Positions 43,256 through 53,231 of a stretch of 64,000 nucleotides of DNA are shown here, piece by piece (positions within the stretch are counted from its first letter, which is position 1; every line of letters begins with the position of its first letter). The notes under the pieces were generated by a model that did not search any database, was not told the origin of the DNA, and saw only the letters and a list, made by a program, of their open reading frames with translations. The position numbers and the translations under genes were made by a program. This DNA is from Rhodocyclales bacterium. GTDB taxonomy: Bacteria; Pseudomonadota; Gammaproteobacteria; Burkholderiales; Rhodocyclaceae. The stretch lies in contig JAQGMG010000022.1 of assembly GCA_028292485.1 (NCBI GenBank), forward strand, positions 1 through 64,000, given 5' to 3'.

Positions 43256-43848
43256 TCTTCGATCGCCAGACGTATCCGCAGCGGCCCGTGCTCGACTTCG
43301 ATACTCGACGGCAGCGCCTCAGGGCGTTCCGATTCGTACGAAAGGATGCGCACTGTCCAGCCCTCTTCCACGGCTTCCAGCAAACGGCCCATGCTGTCGC
43401 GGGTCGCGGGCACGTTGCGGTTAACGCGACCCAGTACCCAGCGCGCCAGGGATTCTATCGGTACGGGCTGATCGGTAATGCGCGCCAGCAATTGGTCTGC
43501 GCTGCGCGCCTCATAGCGCTCGCCGTCAGCGGTGATCCAGCGCGCGCCGGTTGCGTTGCGCTGCAGCTCGGCCACCACCATGCCGAGCGAAGAGGAGAAG
43601 CCCATCGCATCTTCGTCCGGAGAATGCTCCCATGTCATGCGCATGGAATCGGCGCGTGCACCCTGGCGGATGATGGCGCGCCCGGCCAGTTCGAAATGCA
43701 GAATGCTTTCGCGCACGGGACGGGGGGGAATCTCGGCCGGTGGCGCCGAAGCGCATGCGCTCAGAACCAATGCTGCCAGCAGCACGCAATATTTGCGGCC
43801 GGCGAGAAAAATGCCACATTCATTTTTCAGGCGCATTTGACGCATCAC
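43243..43848 (-). CDS. lolB: Outer-membrane lipoprotein receptor LolB
   Basis: A 201-residue lipoprotein. The N-terminal span and lipobox LSAC place the lipidated Cys at 32. The mature domain has FELAGRAIIRQG and ARWVLGRVNRN, as in LolB of betaproteobacteria. It receives lipoproteins from LolA and inserts them in the outer membrane. It overlaps both the upstream TPR gene (4 bp) and ispE. Confidence 0.9.
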   Translation of the reverse strand: MMRQMRLKNECGIFLAGRKYCVLLAALVLSACASAPPAEIPPRPVRESILHFELAGRAIIRQGARADSMRMTWEHSPDEDAMGFSSSLGMVVAELQRNATGARWITADGERYEARSADQLLARITDQPVPIESLARWVLGRVNRNVPATRDSMGRLLEAVEEGWTVRILSYESERPEALPSSIEVEHGPLRIRLAIEEWAV

Positions 43849-45617
43849 TTGAGCAGACGCCCCATTACCTCTATCAGGGCGGCGTTGTCAGGACTGCCCT
43901 TGCGCGCTTGCTGCAATACTTCGCGCGCATCGTCCTGACGCCCCTGCTTCCACAGCACTTCGCCAAGATGCGCTGCGATTTCGGGATCTGGTTGCAGCTT
44001 GTAGGCCTTGCGCAGCAGCTCTGTCGCTGCATCGAGCTGGTTCTGGCGGAAACGCAGCCAGCCCATGCTGTCGACAATCGCCGCCTCGTCGGGCGAAAGC
44101 TTGATTGCCTGCGCCAGAAGTACGTCTGCTTCATCAAGCCGGACATTACGATCAGCAAAGGAATAGCCCAGCGCATTGAAGGCGGAAGACTGATCCGGCC
44201 GCAAGACCATCAGGCGACGCAGCCACTGCTCCATTTTGTCGTAGCGCTTGAGCTCTTCAGCAAGCATCGCAGCCTGATATAGCACCTCGCCCTCGTCAGG
44301 CTTGGCGGTGAGATATTTTTCCAGCAGCGTAAGTGCGGCAGCAGTCTGTTTGTTCTGTCGCAGCAAGCTGGCTTGCGCCAGGGTAAGTTCGGCTGCGTTA
44401 TCAGGGCTCTTCACCGTCGCTTCTGCCAGCAGGGCGCGCGCTTTTTCAGGCTTGCCCTGAACAATCAGCAACTGCGCGGCACGCGCTCGTGCGGTGATGT
44501 ACTGAGCGCCAGGCTGCACGGCGCTGTAGACGGCAACTGCCTCCTCGCCTCGCCCGGAGTTTTCCAGGATCAATGCCAGTTGCAGGCGCAGTTGATCGAC
44601 ATCACGATATGCGTGATCAATCAGGCGACGCAACAAGGGTTCCGCCTTCTCGGCTTCGCCACCCTGCACCATCATGACGACCACATCGAAAATTACGTCG
44701 TCATTATCGGGAAAATCGGCCTTCAGTCGATTGAAGGCCTCAGTCGCTTCGGCCTTGCGTCCTTGCGACAGTAGCCAGCGGGCATAGTCTTCGCGCGCGC
44801 CGATCGATTGCGGATAACGCTGGCCGAACTTGCCAAGCTCCTCCATGGCCTGCTCCTGCTGCGCCTTGGGCGCAGACTGCGCCCGTACGCGGGCGGCCGA
44901 CTCCCAGTCGGGGCGCATGTCGAGCGCCTTCTGGCTTTCACTCGCGGCCTTGCTCTGCTCACCTGCCGACAGCGCCATGACGGCGCGCACAAAATGCGCT
45001 TCGGACAAGTTCAGATAGGGCTGCGTCAAGCGTTCGACCATGGCCAGCGCAGCCTGCTTGTCCGGATAGCGCACCAGCAAGCCGGGCAATTGCAAAAGGA
45101 AAATGGGGGTCGATGTGCTTTCAGATGCCAGAGTGCGCTGCAACGGCGGCTCGACATCTGCAAGGTTGGTCATTTCGCCGGTCATTGTCAGAGCAAGGGC
45201 TTGCAAGGGATTGGGAGATTTCGGTGCAAGGGCCGCCCACAGCTTGACGGCTTTGCTGGTCAGCTCACCCTGTCCGCTGGCCAGGCTCAATTCGGTTGCG
45301 CGCTCTGCAAGGCGCACGTCCTGCGTACGCTGTGCAACATCAACGTACAGATACGCGGCGAGATCGAGCTGTCCACGTACAGCGGCAATCTCGGCCAGGA
45401 CGGTCTTGTAAAGGATATCGGCGGTCAGTTCCGTAACCGGCCTGGGAGTGGGCAGTGGCGTTCCCAAAGGCGGCACCCCAGGCACGCCCGGCTCGGCTGC
45501 ATCGGCCGCAACGCCGCCGAGTGCGGCCGTAATGGCCAACGCTGTCGCGCCAAGGCGCAAAGCCGACGTCAGTGAAGACAAACGTGCGGCGGGGAAACAG
45601 GAAATGGAGAAAGGCAT
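43845..45617 (-). CDS. Exported tetratricopeptide-repeat protein
   Basis: A 590-residue protein. A signal peptide (about 1-40, ending GVAADAAEP) is followed by many TPR helices from about 70 to the end; a clear late repeat is LGYSFADRNVRLDEADVLLAQA, then LDAATELLRKAYKLQPDPE and AREVLQQARKGSPDN. This gene precedes lolB in many betaproteobacteria. TPR proteins act as scaffolds; a role in envelope assembly is likely from context, but no partner is known. It is divergent from mutM across 232 bp. Confidence 0.88.
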   Translation of the reverse strand: MPFSISCFPAARLSSLTSALRLGATALAITAALGGVAADAAEPGVPGVPPLGTPLPTPRPVTELTADILYKTVLAEIAAVRGQLDLAAYLYVDVAQRTQDVRLAERATELSLASGQGELTSKAVKLWAALAPKSPNPLQALALTMTGEMTNLADVEPPLQRTLASESTSTPIFLLQLPGLLVRYPDKQAALAMVERLTQPYLNLSEAHFVRAVMALSAGEQSKAASESQKALDMRPDWESAARVRAQSAPKAQQEQAMEELGKFGQRYPQSIGAREDYARWLLSQGRKAEATEAFNRLKADFPDNDDVIFDVVVMMVQGGEAEKAEPLLRRLIDHAYRDVDQLRLQLALILENSGRGEEAVAVYSAVQPGAQYITARARAAQLLIVQGKPEKARALLAEATVKSPDNAAELTLAQASLLRQNKQTAAALTLLEKYLTAKPDEGEVLYQAAMLAEELKRYDKMEQWLRRLMVLRPDQSSAFNALGYSFADRNVRLDEADVLLAQAIKLSPDEAAIVDSMGWLRFRQNQLDAATELLRKAYKLQPDPEIAAHLGEVLWKQGRQDDAREVLQQARKGSPDNAALIEVMGRLLK

Positions 45618-45849
45618 GGTTGCTCCGGCGTTGCAGGAAAATGGCGGGCTTATCGCTTCGATGCATCCATTTCCACATCAAATACCAACGATGGATCGAA
45701 ACTGCCTGGTGGTCCGGCAAATCGAAGCCAGAGACGGGATTGATTTAAAAATGGAATGACTCACAATTGCCGTCCAACGGGATGGTACCAGCAAGATCGT
45801 CCGCCCCGCATTGCCGCCAGAAGCCGACGTACGCGCAAGACCAGAACGC

Positions 45850-46665
45850 ATGCCTGAACTCCCGGAAGTCGAAATTACCCGTCGCGGCATCGCCGAACAT
45901 ATCGCCGGACAAACCGTCAGCGGGCTCGATGTACGCGAGCCACGACTCCGTTACCCGGTTCCGGCAGACCTCGCGAGCAAGCTCAGCGGGCAGCGCATCG
46001 ATACGGTAAGGCGTCGCGCGAAATACCTTCTCCTCGATGTCGCCACCGGAAGCGTGCTGATTCATCTTGGCATGTCCGGCAGTCTGCGTGTGTTGCCGCA
46101 TGACACGCCGGCCCGAAAGCATGATCACGTCGACATCCTGTTTGGCGAACGACTGCTGCGCCTGCACGACCCGCGCCGCTTCGGCGCCGTGCTGTGGGTG
46201 CCACGTCCAGCCGAGGAACATGCCCTGCTTGCCCACCTCGGTATCGAGCCGCTGGAGGCGCAGTTCGATGGCGCATGGTTGTTTGCTGCTACACGCAAGA
46301 GCACAACGCCCATCAAGCTGTGGATCATGAATGCACAGCGTGTGGTCGGCATCGGCAATATCTATGCTTCGGAGAGCCTGTTCCGTGCCGGCATCCACCC
46401 CAACACCCCCGCAGGCAAGCTGTCCGCGCAACGTTGCGCACGGTTGGTGGAGTGCGTAAAAAACACCTTGCAGGACGCTCTCGCTGCCGGCGGCAGCACG
46501 CTGCGCGACTTCGTCGCCGTGAATGGCAACTCCGGTTACTTCCAGCAGAATTATTTCGTCTATGCCCGCGAAGACGAACCCTGCCGCGTATGCACAACGC
46601 CTATCCGCAAACAAGTCATGGGGCAGCGCAGCACGTTCTTTTGCACGCACTGCCAGCGCAAATGA
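45850..46665 (+). CDS. mutM: Formamidopyrimidine-DNA glycosylase
   Basis: A 271-residue Fpg. The mature N-terminus PELPEVEITRRGI gives the catalytic Pro and Glu, which fixes the start at 45850 rather than the longer open frame. LIHLGMSGSLRV, the H2TH region (VGIGNIYASESLFRAGIHP) and the C-terminal zinc finger CRVC...CTHC are all present. It excises 8-oxoguanine and FaPy lesions. Confidence 0.97.
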   Translation: MPELPEVEITRRGIAEHIAGQTVSGLDVREPRLRYPVPADLASKLSGQRIDTVRRRAKYLLLDVATGSVLIHLGMSGSLRVLPHDTPARKHDHVDILFGERLLRLHDPRRFGAVLWVPRPAEEHALLAHLGIEPLEAQFDGAWLFAATRKSTTPIKLWIMNAQRVVGIGNIYASESLFRAGIHPNTPAGKLSAQRCARLVECVKNTLQDALAAGGSTLRDFVAVNGNSGYFQQNYFVYAREDEPCRVCTTPIRKQVMGQRSTFFCTHCQRK

Positions 46666-46864
46666 GGTGGCGGGCTTTGATGCCCGGCAAATAAAGCGTG
46701 ATTTTCTGCACGAAACGCGATCCGTCTGCGCGACCGGCGGCGAACTCGGGCGCGGAACGGCCTGACAGAGTGTTGCGGCAGACCCAATTCCGGCTATGCT
46801 AGCGATTGAATAGCGAATAATTGATAACGCCCCTAAAAAAGCGGCTTGCCGCATCGCCTTCATG

Positions 46865-46900
46865 CGCCCGGTCCGGGCGATCAGACAACCCCCCGGGGGA
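46865..46900. other. Palindrome cluster in the leader of the dynamin-like gene
   Basis: Two perfect palindromes lie close together just before the gene at 46909: GCCCGGTCCGGGC-like (about 46867-46879) and CCCCCGGGGG (about 46890-46899). A GCGGC-TT-GCCGC hairpin stands slightly upstream. They may form structured 5' mRNA or protein sites that limit translation. Confidence 0.35.
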
Positions 46901-46908
46901 TCCCGTAA

Positions 46909-48870
46909 ATGGCCCTGATTGAACAGTTTTCCGAGTACTCGCGCTGGCGCAACGACGTCAGCTCGGCCGTGCAGCACCTGCGCTCCTGGCTCAACAACAA
47001 CGATCTCTCCGACGCTCAGGCTGATATGCGCCTGCAGCATCTGCTCGAACGCCTCAAGGAAGACAAGCTGGTAGTGGCCTTCGTTGCCGAATTTTCGCGC
47101 GGCAAGTCGGAACTCATCAACGCCATTTTCTTTGCCCAGTATGGCAGCCGGGTACTGCCTTCCAGCGCCGGCCGCACCACCATGTGCCCAACCGAGCTGC
47201 AATGGGAGAACGGCCAGACACCGGGCATACGTCTGCTGCCCATCGAAACGCGCGGCCGTCAGGAAAGCGTCGCTGAAATGCGCCGCGTGCCCAGCGAATG
47301 GACGCTGGAACCGTTTGATGTACAGAGCGCCGAAAGCCTGCAAAAGGCTTTCATGCGCGTTGCTGAAACCAAGCTGGTTACCCGCGAAGAGGCCGAGCGC
47401 CTCGGCTTCCCGGTAGATGAGACAGGCGTCGAAGGCGCCCGCCCTGATGCCGATGGCATGATTGAAGTGGCCTGCTGGCGACATGCCGTCATCCAGTTCC
47501 CGCATCCCTTGCTGGAACAGGGCCTGGTCATCGTCGACACACCTGGGCTGAATGCAATCGGTTCGGAGCCGGAACTGACGCTGTCGCTCATTCCGAACGC
47601 GCATGCAGTGCTGTTTCTGCTCGCCGCAGACACGGGCGTGACGCAGAGCGATCTGCAGGTATGGCAGAAGCATGTAAATATCGGCCGTACCCAGAAGAAC
47701 GGCCGCATGGTCGTGCTCAACAAGATCGATGGTCTGTGGGACGGTTTGCGCAGCGATGATCAGATCAACGCCGAGATCGACAAGCAAGTGGCGACCGTCG
47801 CCGAAACGCTCGGCATCACCAGCGACCAGATCTACCCTGTGTCAGCGCAGAAGGCGCTGTATGCCAAGGTTCATCAGGACCGCGACCTGCTGGCACGATC
47901 GCGCATCGAGGCGCTCGAGAATGCGATGAGCACCGAGCTGCTGCCGACACGTCAGCACATCACGCGTGAAAATGCGCTGCTCGAAACCGATGAAATCATC
48001 CGTCGCATGAGCGAGCTGCTTGCCGCACGCGAGCGCAGCCTGCAGGAGCAGTTGAAGGAGATGTCGGACCTGCGCGGCAAGAATCAGGGTGTCATCGAAT
48101 ACATGATGCGCAAGGTACGCGCCGAAAAGGAAGAGTTCGAAAACGGACTGCAGAAGTACCACGCGGTGCGCAGCGTGTTCACCAGCCTGTCCAACAAGCT
48201 CTTCTCGCACATCGGCGTGGACACGGTGCGCACCGAAACGCGCCGCACGCGTGCGCGCATGGTCGATGCGAATTTCTCGAAGGGCTTGCGTGAGGCCATG
48301 CTGCAATTCTTCGGCAACCTGCGCGGCAACCTGCACAAATCGTCTGACGAGATCACCGAAATCACGGCAATGCTCGACGCCATGTACAAGCGCTTCGCAG
48401 TGGAGCATGGCCTCAAGCTCGCGCCGCCTTCAGGCTTCTCGACCGTACGCTACGAGAAGGAAATCGCGCGCCTAGAAAAGGCTTTCGACGACCAGCTCAA
48501 CACCATGAGCGCGATGATCACGCAATGGAAGGGCACGGTTACACAACGCTTCTTCGACACCATCGCCATCGAAGCGCGCCGCACCTTCGAGGTCGCCAAC
48601 CGCGACATCGAACAATGGTTGCGCGCCGTGATGGCGCCGCTCGAAACGCAGGTGCGCGAGTACCAGCTGCAACTCAAGCGTCGTCTTGAAAGCGTCAAGC
48701 GCGTACATGAAGCAACGGGCACGCTGGAAGACCGCATCGATGAGCTGCGCCAGGCTGACGCAGCGCTCAAACGCCAGCAGGAAGAGGTGGTGTTGATGCG
48801 CAAGGCAATCGAATCAGCGCTTGGCGCCTCCCTGGCGAGCCGCGAGGCTGATGAAGTCATGGCGGCCTGA
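46909..48870 (+). CDS. Dynamin-like GTPase
   Basis: A 653-residue bacterial dynamin-family protein. The P-loop at about 60-67 reads AEFSRGKS, with Ala where the first Gly normally stands, followed by ELINA. Switch elements are RTTMCPTEL, DTPGLNAIG (G3), and NKID (G4). The region from about 335 to the end is almost wholly helical and coiled-coil, with no obvious membrane span. Bacterial dynamins remodel or protect membranes, sometimes in phage defence or stress. It stands alone between mutM and a ferredoxin gene with its own terminator. Substrate membrane and partner are unknown. Confidence 0.85.
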   Translation: MALIEQFSEYSRWRNDVSSAVQHLRSWLNNNDLSDAQADMRLQHLLERLKEDKLVVAFVAEFSRGKSELINAIFFAQYGSRVLPSSAGRTTMCPTELQWENGQTPGIRLLPIETRGRQESVAEMRRVPSEWTLEPFDVQSAESLQKAFMRVAETKLVTREEAERLGFPVDETGVEGARPDADGMIEVACWRHAVIQFPHPLLEQGLVIVDTPGLNAIGSEPELTLSLIPNAHAVLFLLAADTGVTQSDLQVWQKHVNIGRTQKNGRMVVLNKIDGLWDGLRSDDQINAEIDKQVATVAETLGITSDQIYPVSAQKALYAKVHQDRDLLARSRIEALENAMSTELLPTRQHITRENALLETDEIIRRMSELLAARERSLQEQLKEMSDLRGKNQGVIEYMMRKVRAEKEEFENGLQKYHAVRSVFTSLSNKLFSHIGVDTVRTETRRTRARMVDANFSKGLREAMLQFFGNLRGNLHKSSDEITEITAMLDAMYKRFAVEHGLKLAPPSGFSTVRYEKEIARLEKAFDDQLNTMSAMITQWKGTVTQRFFDTIAIEARRTFEVANRDIEQWLRAVMAPLETQVREYQLQLKRRLESVKRVHEATGTLEDRIDELRQADAALKRQQEEVVLMRKAIESALGASLASREADEVMAA

Positions 48871-48888
48871 TCAGCAAAACGCCTCATC

Positions 48889-48924
48889 AAAAACAAAGGG
48901 CACCGCAAGGTGCCCTTTGTTTTT
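48889..48924. terminator. Bidirectional terminator between the dynamin-like gene and ferredoxin
   Basis: AAAAACAAAGGGCACC pairs with GGTGCCCTTTGTTTTT around GCAA. Symmetry means it can end both the dynamin-like transcript (+) and the coaD/ferredoxin transcript (-). Confidence 0.93.
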
Positions 48925-48948
48925 GTACTGCAACCTCACTTCACCTCA

Positions 48949-49203
<255 letters not shown>

Positions 49204-49224
49204 TTAACCTCTACAAATAAATCT

Positions 49225-49716
49225 TCAGCCACCTGACTGCACCTTGCGCGTGATGCGCTCGGCCACCACCGGCTGCACGAAAGTGCTGACATCGCCTCCC
49301 AGCAGCCCGATCTCGCGCACCATGGTGGCGGAGACGAACATGAACTCTTCGCCAGGCGTCAGGAACAGGGTTTCGACATCGGGATAGAGGCGACGGTTCA
49401 TGCCTGCCATCTGGAACTCGTATTCAAAATCGGATACAGCACGCAGACCCCGCACGATGACACGTGCGCCATGGCCGCGAATGAAATCCATGAGCAGGCC
49501 GGAGAAACCGGTCACGGTCACGTTGTCATAGGGCGCCAGCACTTCGGCTGCCAGTTCGACGCGCTCATCCAGCGTGAACAACGGGCGTTTGCCCGCGCTT
49601 TCCGCCACGCCAACGATGACACGGTCGAACATGTGCGCGGCGCGACGCACGAGATCTTCGTGCCCGCGTGTCAGCGGGTCGAAAGTGCCGGGGTAAACAG
49701 CCAGATTGTGGCTCAT
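49225..49716 (-). CDS. coaD: Phosphopantetheine adenylyltransferase
   Basis: A 163-residue nucleotidyltransferase. [19 protein letters not shown] contains the TxGH nucleotide-binding motif, [20 protein letters not shown] the pantetheine site, and [10 protein letters not shown] the ISSTxxR-like C-terminal motif. It makes dephospho-CoA. It is the middle gene of rsmD-coaD-ferredoxin, reading away from ftsY. Confidence 0.96.
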   Translation of the reverse strand: MSHNLAVYPGTFDPLTRGHEDLVRRAAHMFDRVIVGVAESAGKRPLFTLDERVELAAEVLAPYDNVTVTGFSGLLMDFIRGHGARVIVRGLRAVSDFEYEFQMAGMNRRLYPDVETLFLTPGEEFMFVSATMVREIGLLGGDVSTFVQPVVAERITRKVQSGG

Positions 49717-49768
49717 CGCAATCCCATCATTGCCATCATTGCCGACGTTACATTCTTTCTCACTTTTA

Positions 49769-50302
49769 TCACTCCCGTTCCATCAGGTGATAGTGAACCT
49801 GCCCCGCCTTGCCCGATTTGATCGTATGCAAGCCGGCAAATTGCTCGATCGGCTCCTCGGCCTCCACATAGACCCGCGCATCGGGGGTCAGGAGCCTCGG
49901 GAGGTAAGGCGCGAGCTTCTGCAGCCAGCCTTGCCGATAGGGCGGATCGAGTATCACCAGATCGAACGGCGACATGTTGTCCTGCACAAATCTTAGCGCA
50001 TCCGCTCTTTGCAGCCTGGCATTGTTTGCGCCAAGCAGTGCCGCGCTCTTCTGCAGATGCGCGAAAACCTTGGGCGAAAACTCCACCATGACGACTTCGC
50101 TCGCCCCGCGCGAAGCGGCCTCGAAGCCAAGCACGCCACTGCCGGCAAACAGGTCGAGGCAACGCAGGCCGCTCAGGTCCTGGCCAAGCCAGTTGAACAG
50201 CGTTTCCCGCACGCGGTCGGGCGTGGGGCGCAGGCCGATGGCATCCGGCACCTCGATCAGACGCGAACGGTACTGACCGCCAACGATGCGGACTCGGCTC
50301 AT
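49769..50302 (-). CDS. rsmD: 16S rRNA (guanine966-N2)-methyltransferase
   Basis: A 177-residue methyltransferase. It has [10 protein letters not shown] at the start, [15 protein letters not shown], the SAM loop [18 protein letters not shown] (about 45-62) and the catalytic LDPPY. It methylates G966 of 16S rRNA. Divergent from ftsY, a conserved arrangement in proteobacteria. Confidence 0.95.
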   Translation of the reverse strand: MSRVRIVGGQYRSRLIEVPDAIGLRPTPDRVRETLFNWLGQDLSGLRCLDLFAGSGVLGFEAASRGASEVVMVEFSPKVFAHLQKSAALLGANNARLQRADALRFVQDNMSPFDLVILDPPYRQGWLQKLAPYLPRLLTPDARVYVEAEEPIEQFAGLHTIKSGKAGQVHYHLMERE

Positions 50303-50485
50303 GACTACGCTCCAATGCGCATGCGGACGTTGCGAAACGGACTGGTGACAGGCATCTGTTAGACTTTCGGCAAGCTGATTTTCGGCCAGTTTCTTTCGCC
50401 AACTTGCTTGGCAACGTTACCGCTTCCAACGCTACCGATTTGTGGCGGGCGCAGCATCATAAATCAAGCCTGCTTTCAGACCACC

Positions 50486-51484
50486 ATGTTCAATTTCTTC
50501 AAGAAGTCCCCTGCCGACAATCCTGCGCCCGACACAGCAGCCGCGCCAGCCGGCGAGGCACCGAAATCCGGCTGGCTGGACCGCCTCAAGAGCGGCCTGA
50601 CACGCACGCGTGATCAACTCGGCGCGCTGGGCGGGCTCTTTTCGCTACGCAAGATCGATGAAGAACTGCTCGAAGAACTCGAAACCACGTTGCTGATGGC
50701 CGACTGCGGTGTCGAAGCCACCACGGCCCTGCTCACCGAACTGCGCCGCCGCTGGAAGCAGGACAAGCTGGAAACCGGCGAAGAGTTGCAGGCGGTGCTT
50801 GCCGAAGCGCTGCGCACCTTGCTGCTGCCATTGCAGGCGCCGTTGCGCGTCGATAGTCACAAGCCATTCATCATCATGCTGGCGGGCATCAACGGCGCGG
50901 GCAAGACCACTTCCATCGGCAAGCTTGCGCACTACTTCCAGTTGCAGGGCAAGAGCGTCCTGCTTGCGGCAGGCGACACCTTCCGCGCCGCGGCGCGCGA
51001 ACAGCTCGAAGAATGGGGCCTGCGTAACAATGTCGTCGTCATTTCGCAGGATGGCGGCGATCCAGCAGCTGTGGCTTTCGATGCGATCAACGCAGCCCGC
51101 GCGCGCGGCATCGACGTCGTCATGATCGACACTGCCGGCCGGCTGCCGACGCAATTGAACTTGATGGAAGAGATTGCCAAGGTACGCCGCGTGATCCAGA
51201 AGGCCGATGCCAGCGGACCACACGAGGTACTGCTGGTACTCGACGCCAATATCGGCCAGAACGCCATCGCGCAACTGAAGGCGTTCGACAAGGCCATCGG
51301 CGTAACCGGCCTGATCCTGACCAAACTCGACGGTACCGCCAAGGGCGGCGTCGTGGCCGCCATTGCGCGCAACATGCCGAAGCCATTGCGCTTCATCGGC
51401 GTGGGAGAAGGCATCGAAGACCTGCAGCCCTTTGATGCGGCGGAGTTTGTCGATGCCTTGTTCACAAACAAGACGTCCGCTTGA
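50486..51484 (+). CDS. ftsY: Signal recognition particle receptor FtsY
   Basis: A 332-residue SRP GTPase. A short acidic N-terminal tail (FNFFKKS..., about 1-30) precedes the N domain and the G domain: GINGAGKTTSIGKLA (G1), GDTFRAAAREQL, DTAGRLPT (G3), TKLDGTAKGG (G4). It docks ribosome-SRP complexes at the membrane. The ATG at 50486 is chosen over an in-frame ATG at 50408, whose peptide is not family-like. It is followed by ftsEX. Confidence 0.96.
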   Translation: MFNFFKKSPADNPAPDTAAAPAGEAPKSGWLDRLKSGLTRTRDQLGALGGLFSLRKIDEELLEELETTLLMADCGVEATTALLTELRRRWKQDKLETGEELQAVLAEALRTLLLPLQAPLRVDSHKPFIIMLAGINGAGKTTSIGKLAHYFQLQGKSVLLAAGDTFRAAAREQLEEWGLRNNVVVISQDGGDPAAVAFDAINAARARGIDVVMIDTAGRLPTQLNLMEEIAKVRRVIQKADASGPHEVLLVLDANIGQNAIAQLKAFDKAIGVTGLILTKLDGTAKGGVVAAIARNMPKPLRFIGVGEGIEDLQPFDAAEFVDALFTNKTSA

Positions 51485-51588
51485 GATATGGTAAAAACAT
51501 CGGGTAAAAATCGGGTAAAACATCGCGACATGAGGTGGCTGTCGTGACTATGACTATCCAATAACGCAGGCAGACTGCAGAGCACGCA
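51485..51588 (+). other. ftsY-ftsE spacer with short direct repeats
   Basis: The stretch at 51488-51527 repeats GGTAAAA three times at 13-15 bp spacing, interleaved with ATCG. It is unusual for this GC-rich region; it may be a promoter-like or binding element for ftsE, or a slippage product. Confidence 0.3.
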
Positions 51589-52242
51589 ATGATCGAGTTC
51601 GACCACGTCAGCAAGCATTACCCGGGCGGGCACGAGGCCCTGACCGACCTGAGCCTGGAAATTCGCCACGGCGAGCTGCTGGTGCTTGCCGGGCATTCTG
51701 GTGCAGGCAAGAGCACCTTGCTCAAGCTCATCGCCGCCCTGGAAGCCCCCACTGCCGGGCGCGTTCTCGTCAACGGCCTTGACGTCGGCCGTATGCGCCG
51801 CTCGCAAGTACCTTACCTGCGCCGCAGTCTCGGGCTGGTCATGCAGGAACATCGCCTTCTGATGGACCGCACCGTGTTTGACAATGTCATGCTGCCACTA
51901 TTGATTTCGAGCCAGCCGCCAAGCGATGCAGCGAAGCGGGTGCGCGTGGCGCTGGAGCGTGTCGGCCTGACTGAATTCGAGCGCGCCATGCCGATGACCT
52001 TGTCTGGCGGCGAACAGCAGCGCGTGGCGATTGCCCGCGCCATCGTCAATCGCCCGTCCATCCTCATTGCCGACGAGCCAACAGCGCACCTCGACCCTGC
52101 CTATGCGCGCGAAATTGCAGCGCTGTTCCGCAGCTTTCACGCTGCCGGTGTCACCTTGATCCTCGCTACGCACGACGACACGCTGTACTCGCCGTACGGT
52201 GCGCGCCGCGTCGAGCTGGCTCACGGAAAGCTGCTGTCATGA
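51589..52242 (+). CDS. ftsE: Cell division ATP-binding protein FtsE
   Basis: A 217-residue ABC ATPase. Walker A GHSGAGKST (about 36-44), Q-loop at VMQEHRLLMDRTV, signature LSGGEQQR (about 139-146), Walker B ILIADEPT and the switch His in ATHDDTL. FtsE powers the FtsEX complex that controls septal peptidoglycan hydrolysis. It overlaps ftsX by 4 bp. Confidence 0.96.
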   Translation: MIEFDHVSKHYPGGHEALTDLSLEIRHGELLVLAGHSGAGKSTLLKLIAALEAPTAGRVLVNGLDVGRMRRSQVPYLRRSLGLVMQEHRLLMDRTVFDNVMLPLLISSQPPSDAAKRVRVALERVGLTEFERAMPMTLSGGEQQRVAIARAIVNRPSILIADEPTAHLDPAYAREIAALFRSFHAAGVTLILATHDDTLYSPYGARRVELAHGKLLS

Positions 52243-53138
52243 GCGCCCACGTGATGGCCCTGAAACAGGCGCTGCGCCGCCTCGGTGGCAAACCGGTATC
52301 GACCCTCTTGTCGGCACTGGTGATTGCCATCGCATTGACCTTGCCCGCGCTCGGCTATGTGCTGGTCGACAATGTGGCCAGTCTTGCGCGAGGCATATCC
52401 GGCAAGCCCGAGATCAGCGTATTCCTGAACAATGATGTTCCCGCCGAACGAGTCAAAGCGATCGAAACAGCGCTGCGCGCCAATCCACAGGTCGCCGCCC
52501 TGCGCTTCGTGCCACGTGACGAAGCGCTGAAGCAGCTGGCCGCGCGCGGCGGCTTCGCCGACGTGACGGGTGCCCTGGCTGACAATCCGCTGCCAGACGC
52601 GTTCATCCTTGATCCACGCGATGACAGCCCAACCAGTTTCGAAGCATTGCGCAAACAGATCGGCGCCATCCCCGAAGTAGCGCAAACCCAGCTCGACTCG
52701 GAATGGGTGGAACGGCTGCACGCCATCATTGCGCTGGCGCGCAGCACCACGCTGCTGCTGGCATCGCTGCTTGGTGCTGCATTGATTATCGTCACTTTCA
52801 ACACGATCCGTCTGCAGATTCTCACGCAGCGCCATGAGATTTCAGTGAAATTGCTGCTTGGCGCGACGCGAAATTACGTGCGCCGCCCTTTTCTCTATTT
52901 CGGCCTGCTGCAAGGCCTGTTGGGTGGCCTCCTCGCCTGGGCGCTGGTAGTAGCACTGCTGGTCGTGATGGCGCCACAGATCGAAGCGCTCGCCCAGCGC
53001 TACAGCATCGTGCTGAGCATTGGCGGCCCAGCGCTGTGGCAAGGCGTGGTGCTTTGCGCCTTTGCCGCCCTGCTCGGCTGGCTTGGTGCTGCCATCTCCG
53101 TGCGTCGCCATCTTCACGACGGCCTGATGATCGACTGA
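52239..53138 (+). CDS. ftsX: Cell division protein FtsX
   Basis: A 299-residue inner-membrane protein with four membrane spans (about 25-45, 168-192, 218-245, 265-290) and a large periplasmic loop after the first (KPEISVFLNNDV to the second span). NTIRLQILTQRHEISVKLLLGATRNYVRRPF is the typical FtsX/MacB core. It pairs with FtsE to activate amidase regulators at the septum. Confidence 0.95.
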   Translation: MSAHVMALKQALRRLGGKPVSTLLSALVIAIALTLPALGYVLVDNVASLARGISGKPEISVFLNNDVPAERVKAIETALRANPQVAALRFVPRDEALKQLAARGGFADVTGALADNPLPDAFILDPRDDSPTSFEALRKQIGAIPEVAQTQLDSEWVERLHAIIALARSTTLLLASLLGAALIIVTFNTIRLQILTQRHEISVKLLLGATRNYVRRPFLYFGLLQGLLGGLLAWALVVALLVVMAPQIEALAQRYSIVLSIGGPALWQGVVLCAFAALLGWLGAAISVRRHLHDGLMID

Positions 53139-53231
53139 AACCGGGTTCTCCCTTCCGTCAGGCACAACGATTGCAGCGAATCGGTCATGCGCTGACCTCG
53201 CCTGCCATCGCGACCGGAACTTTCAAGGGGC

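Noticed and set aside
27849-46842. Shared 13-mer CCCCTAAAAAAGC at 27849-27861 and 46830-46842
   Set aside because: In 64 kb many 13-mers repeat by chance; flanks show no further similarity.
45745-47787. A 680-residue open frame on the minus strand across mutM and the dynamin-like gene
   Set aside because: It is antisense to two clear genes, has no family resemblance and no ribosome site; GC-rich codon use often leaves the opposite strand open.
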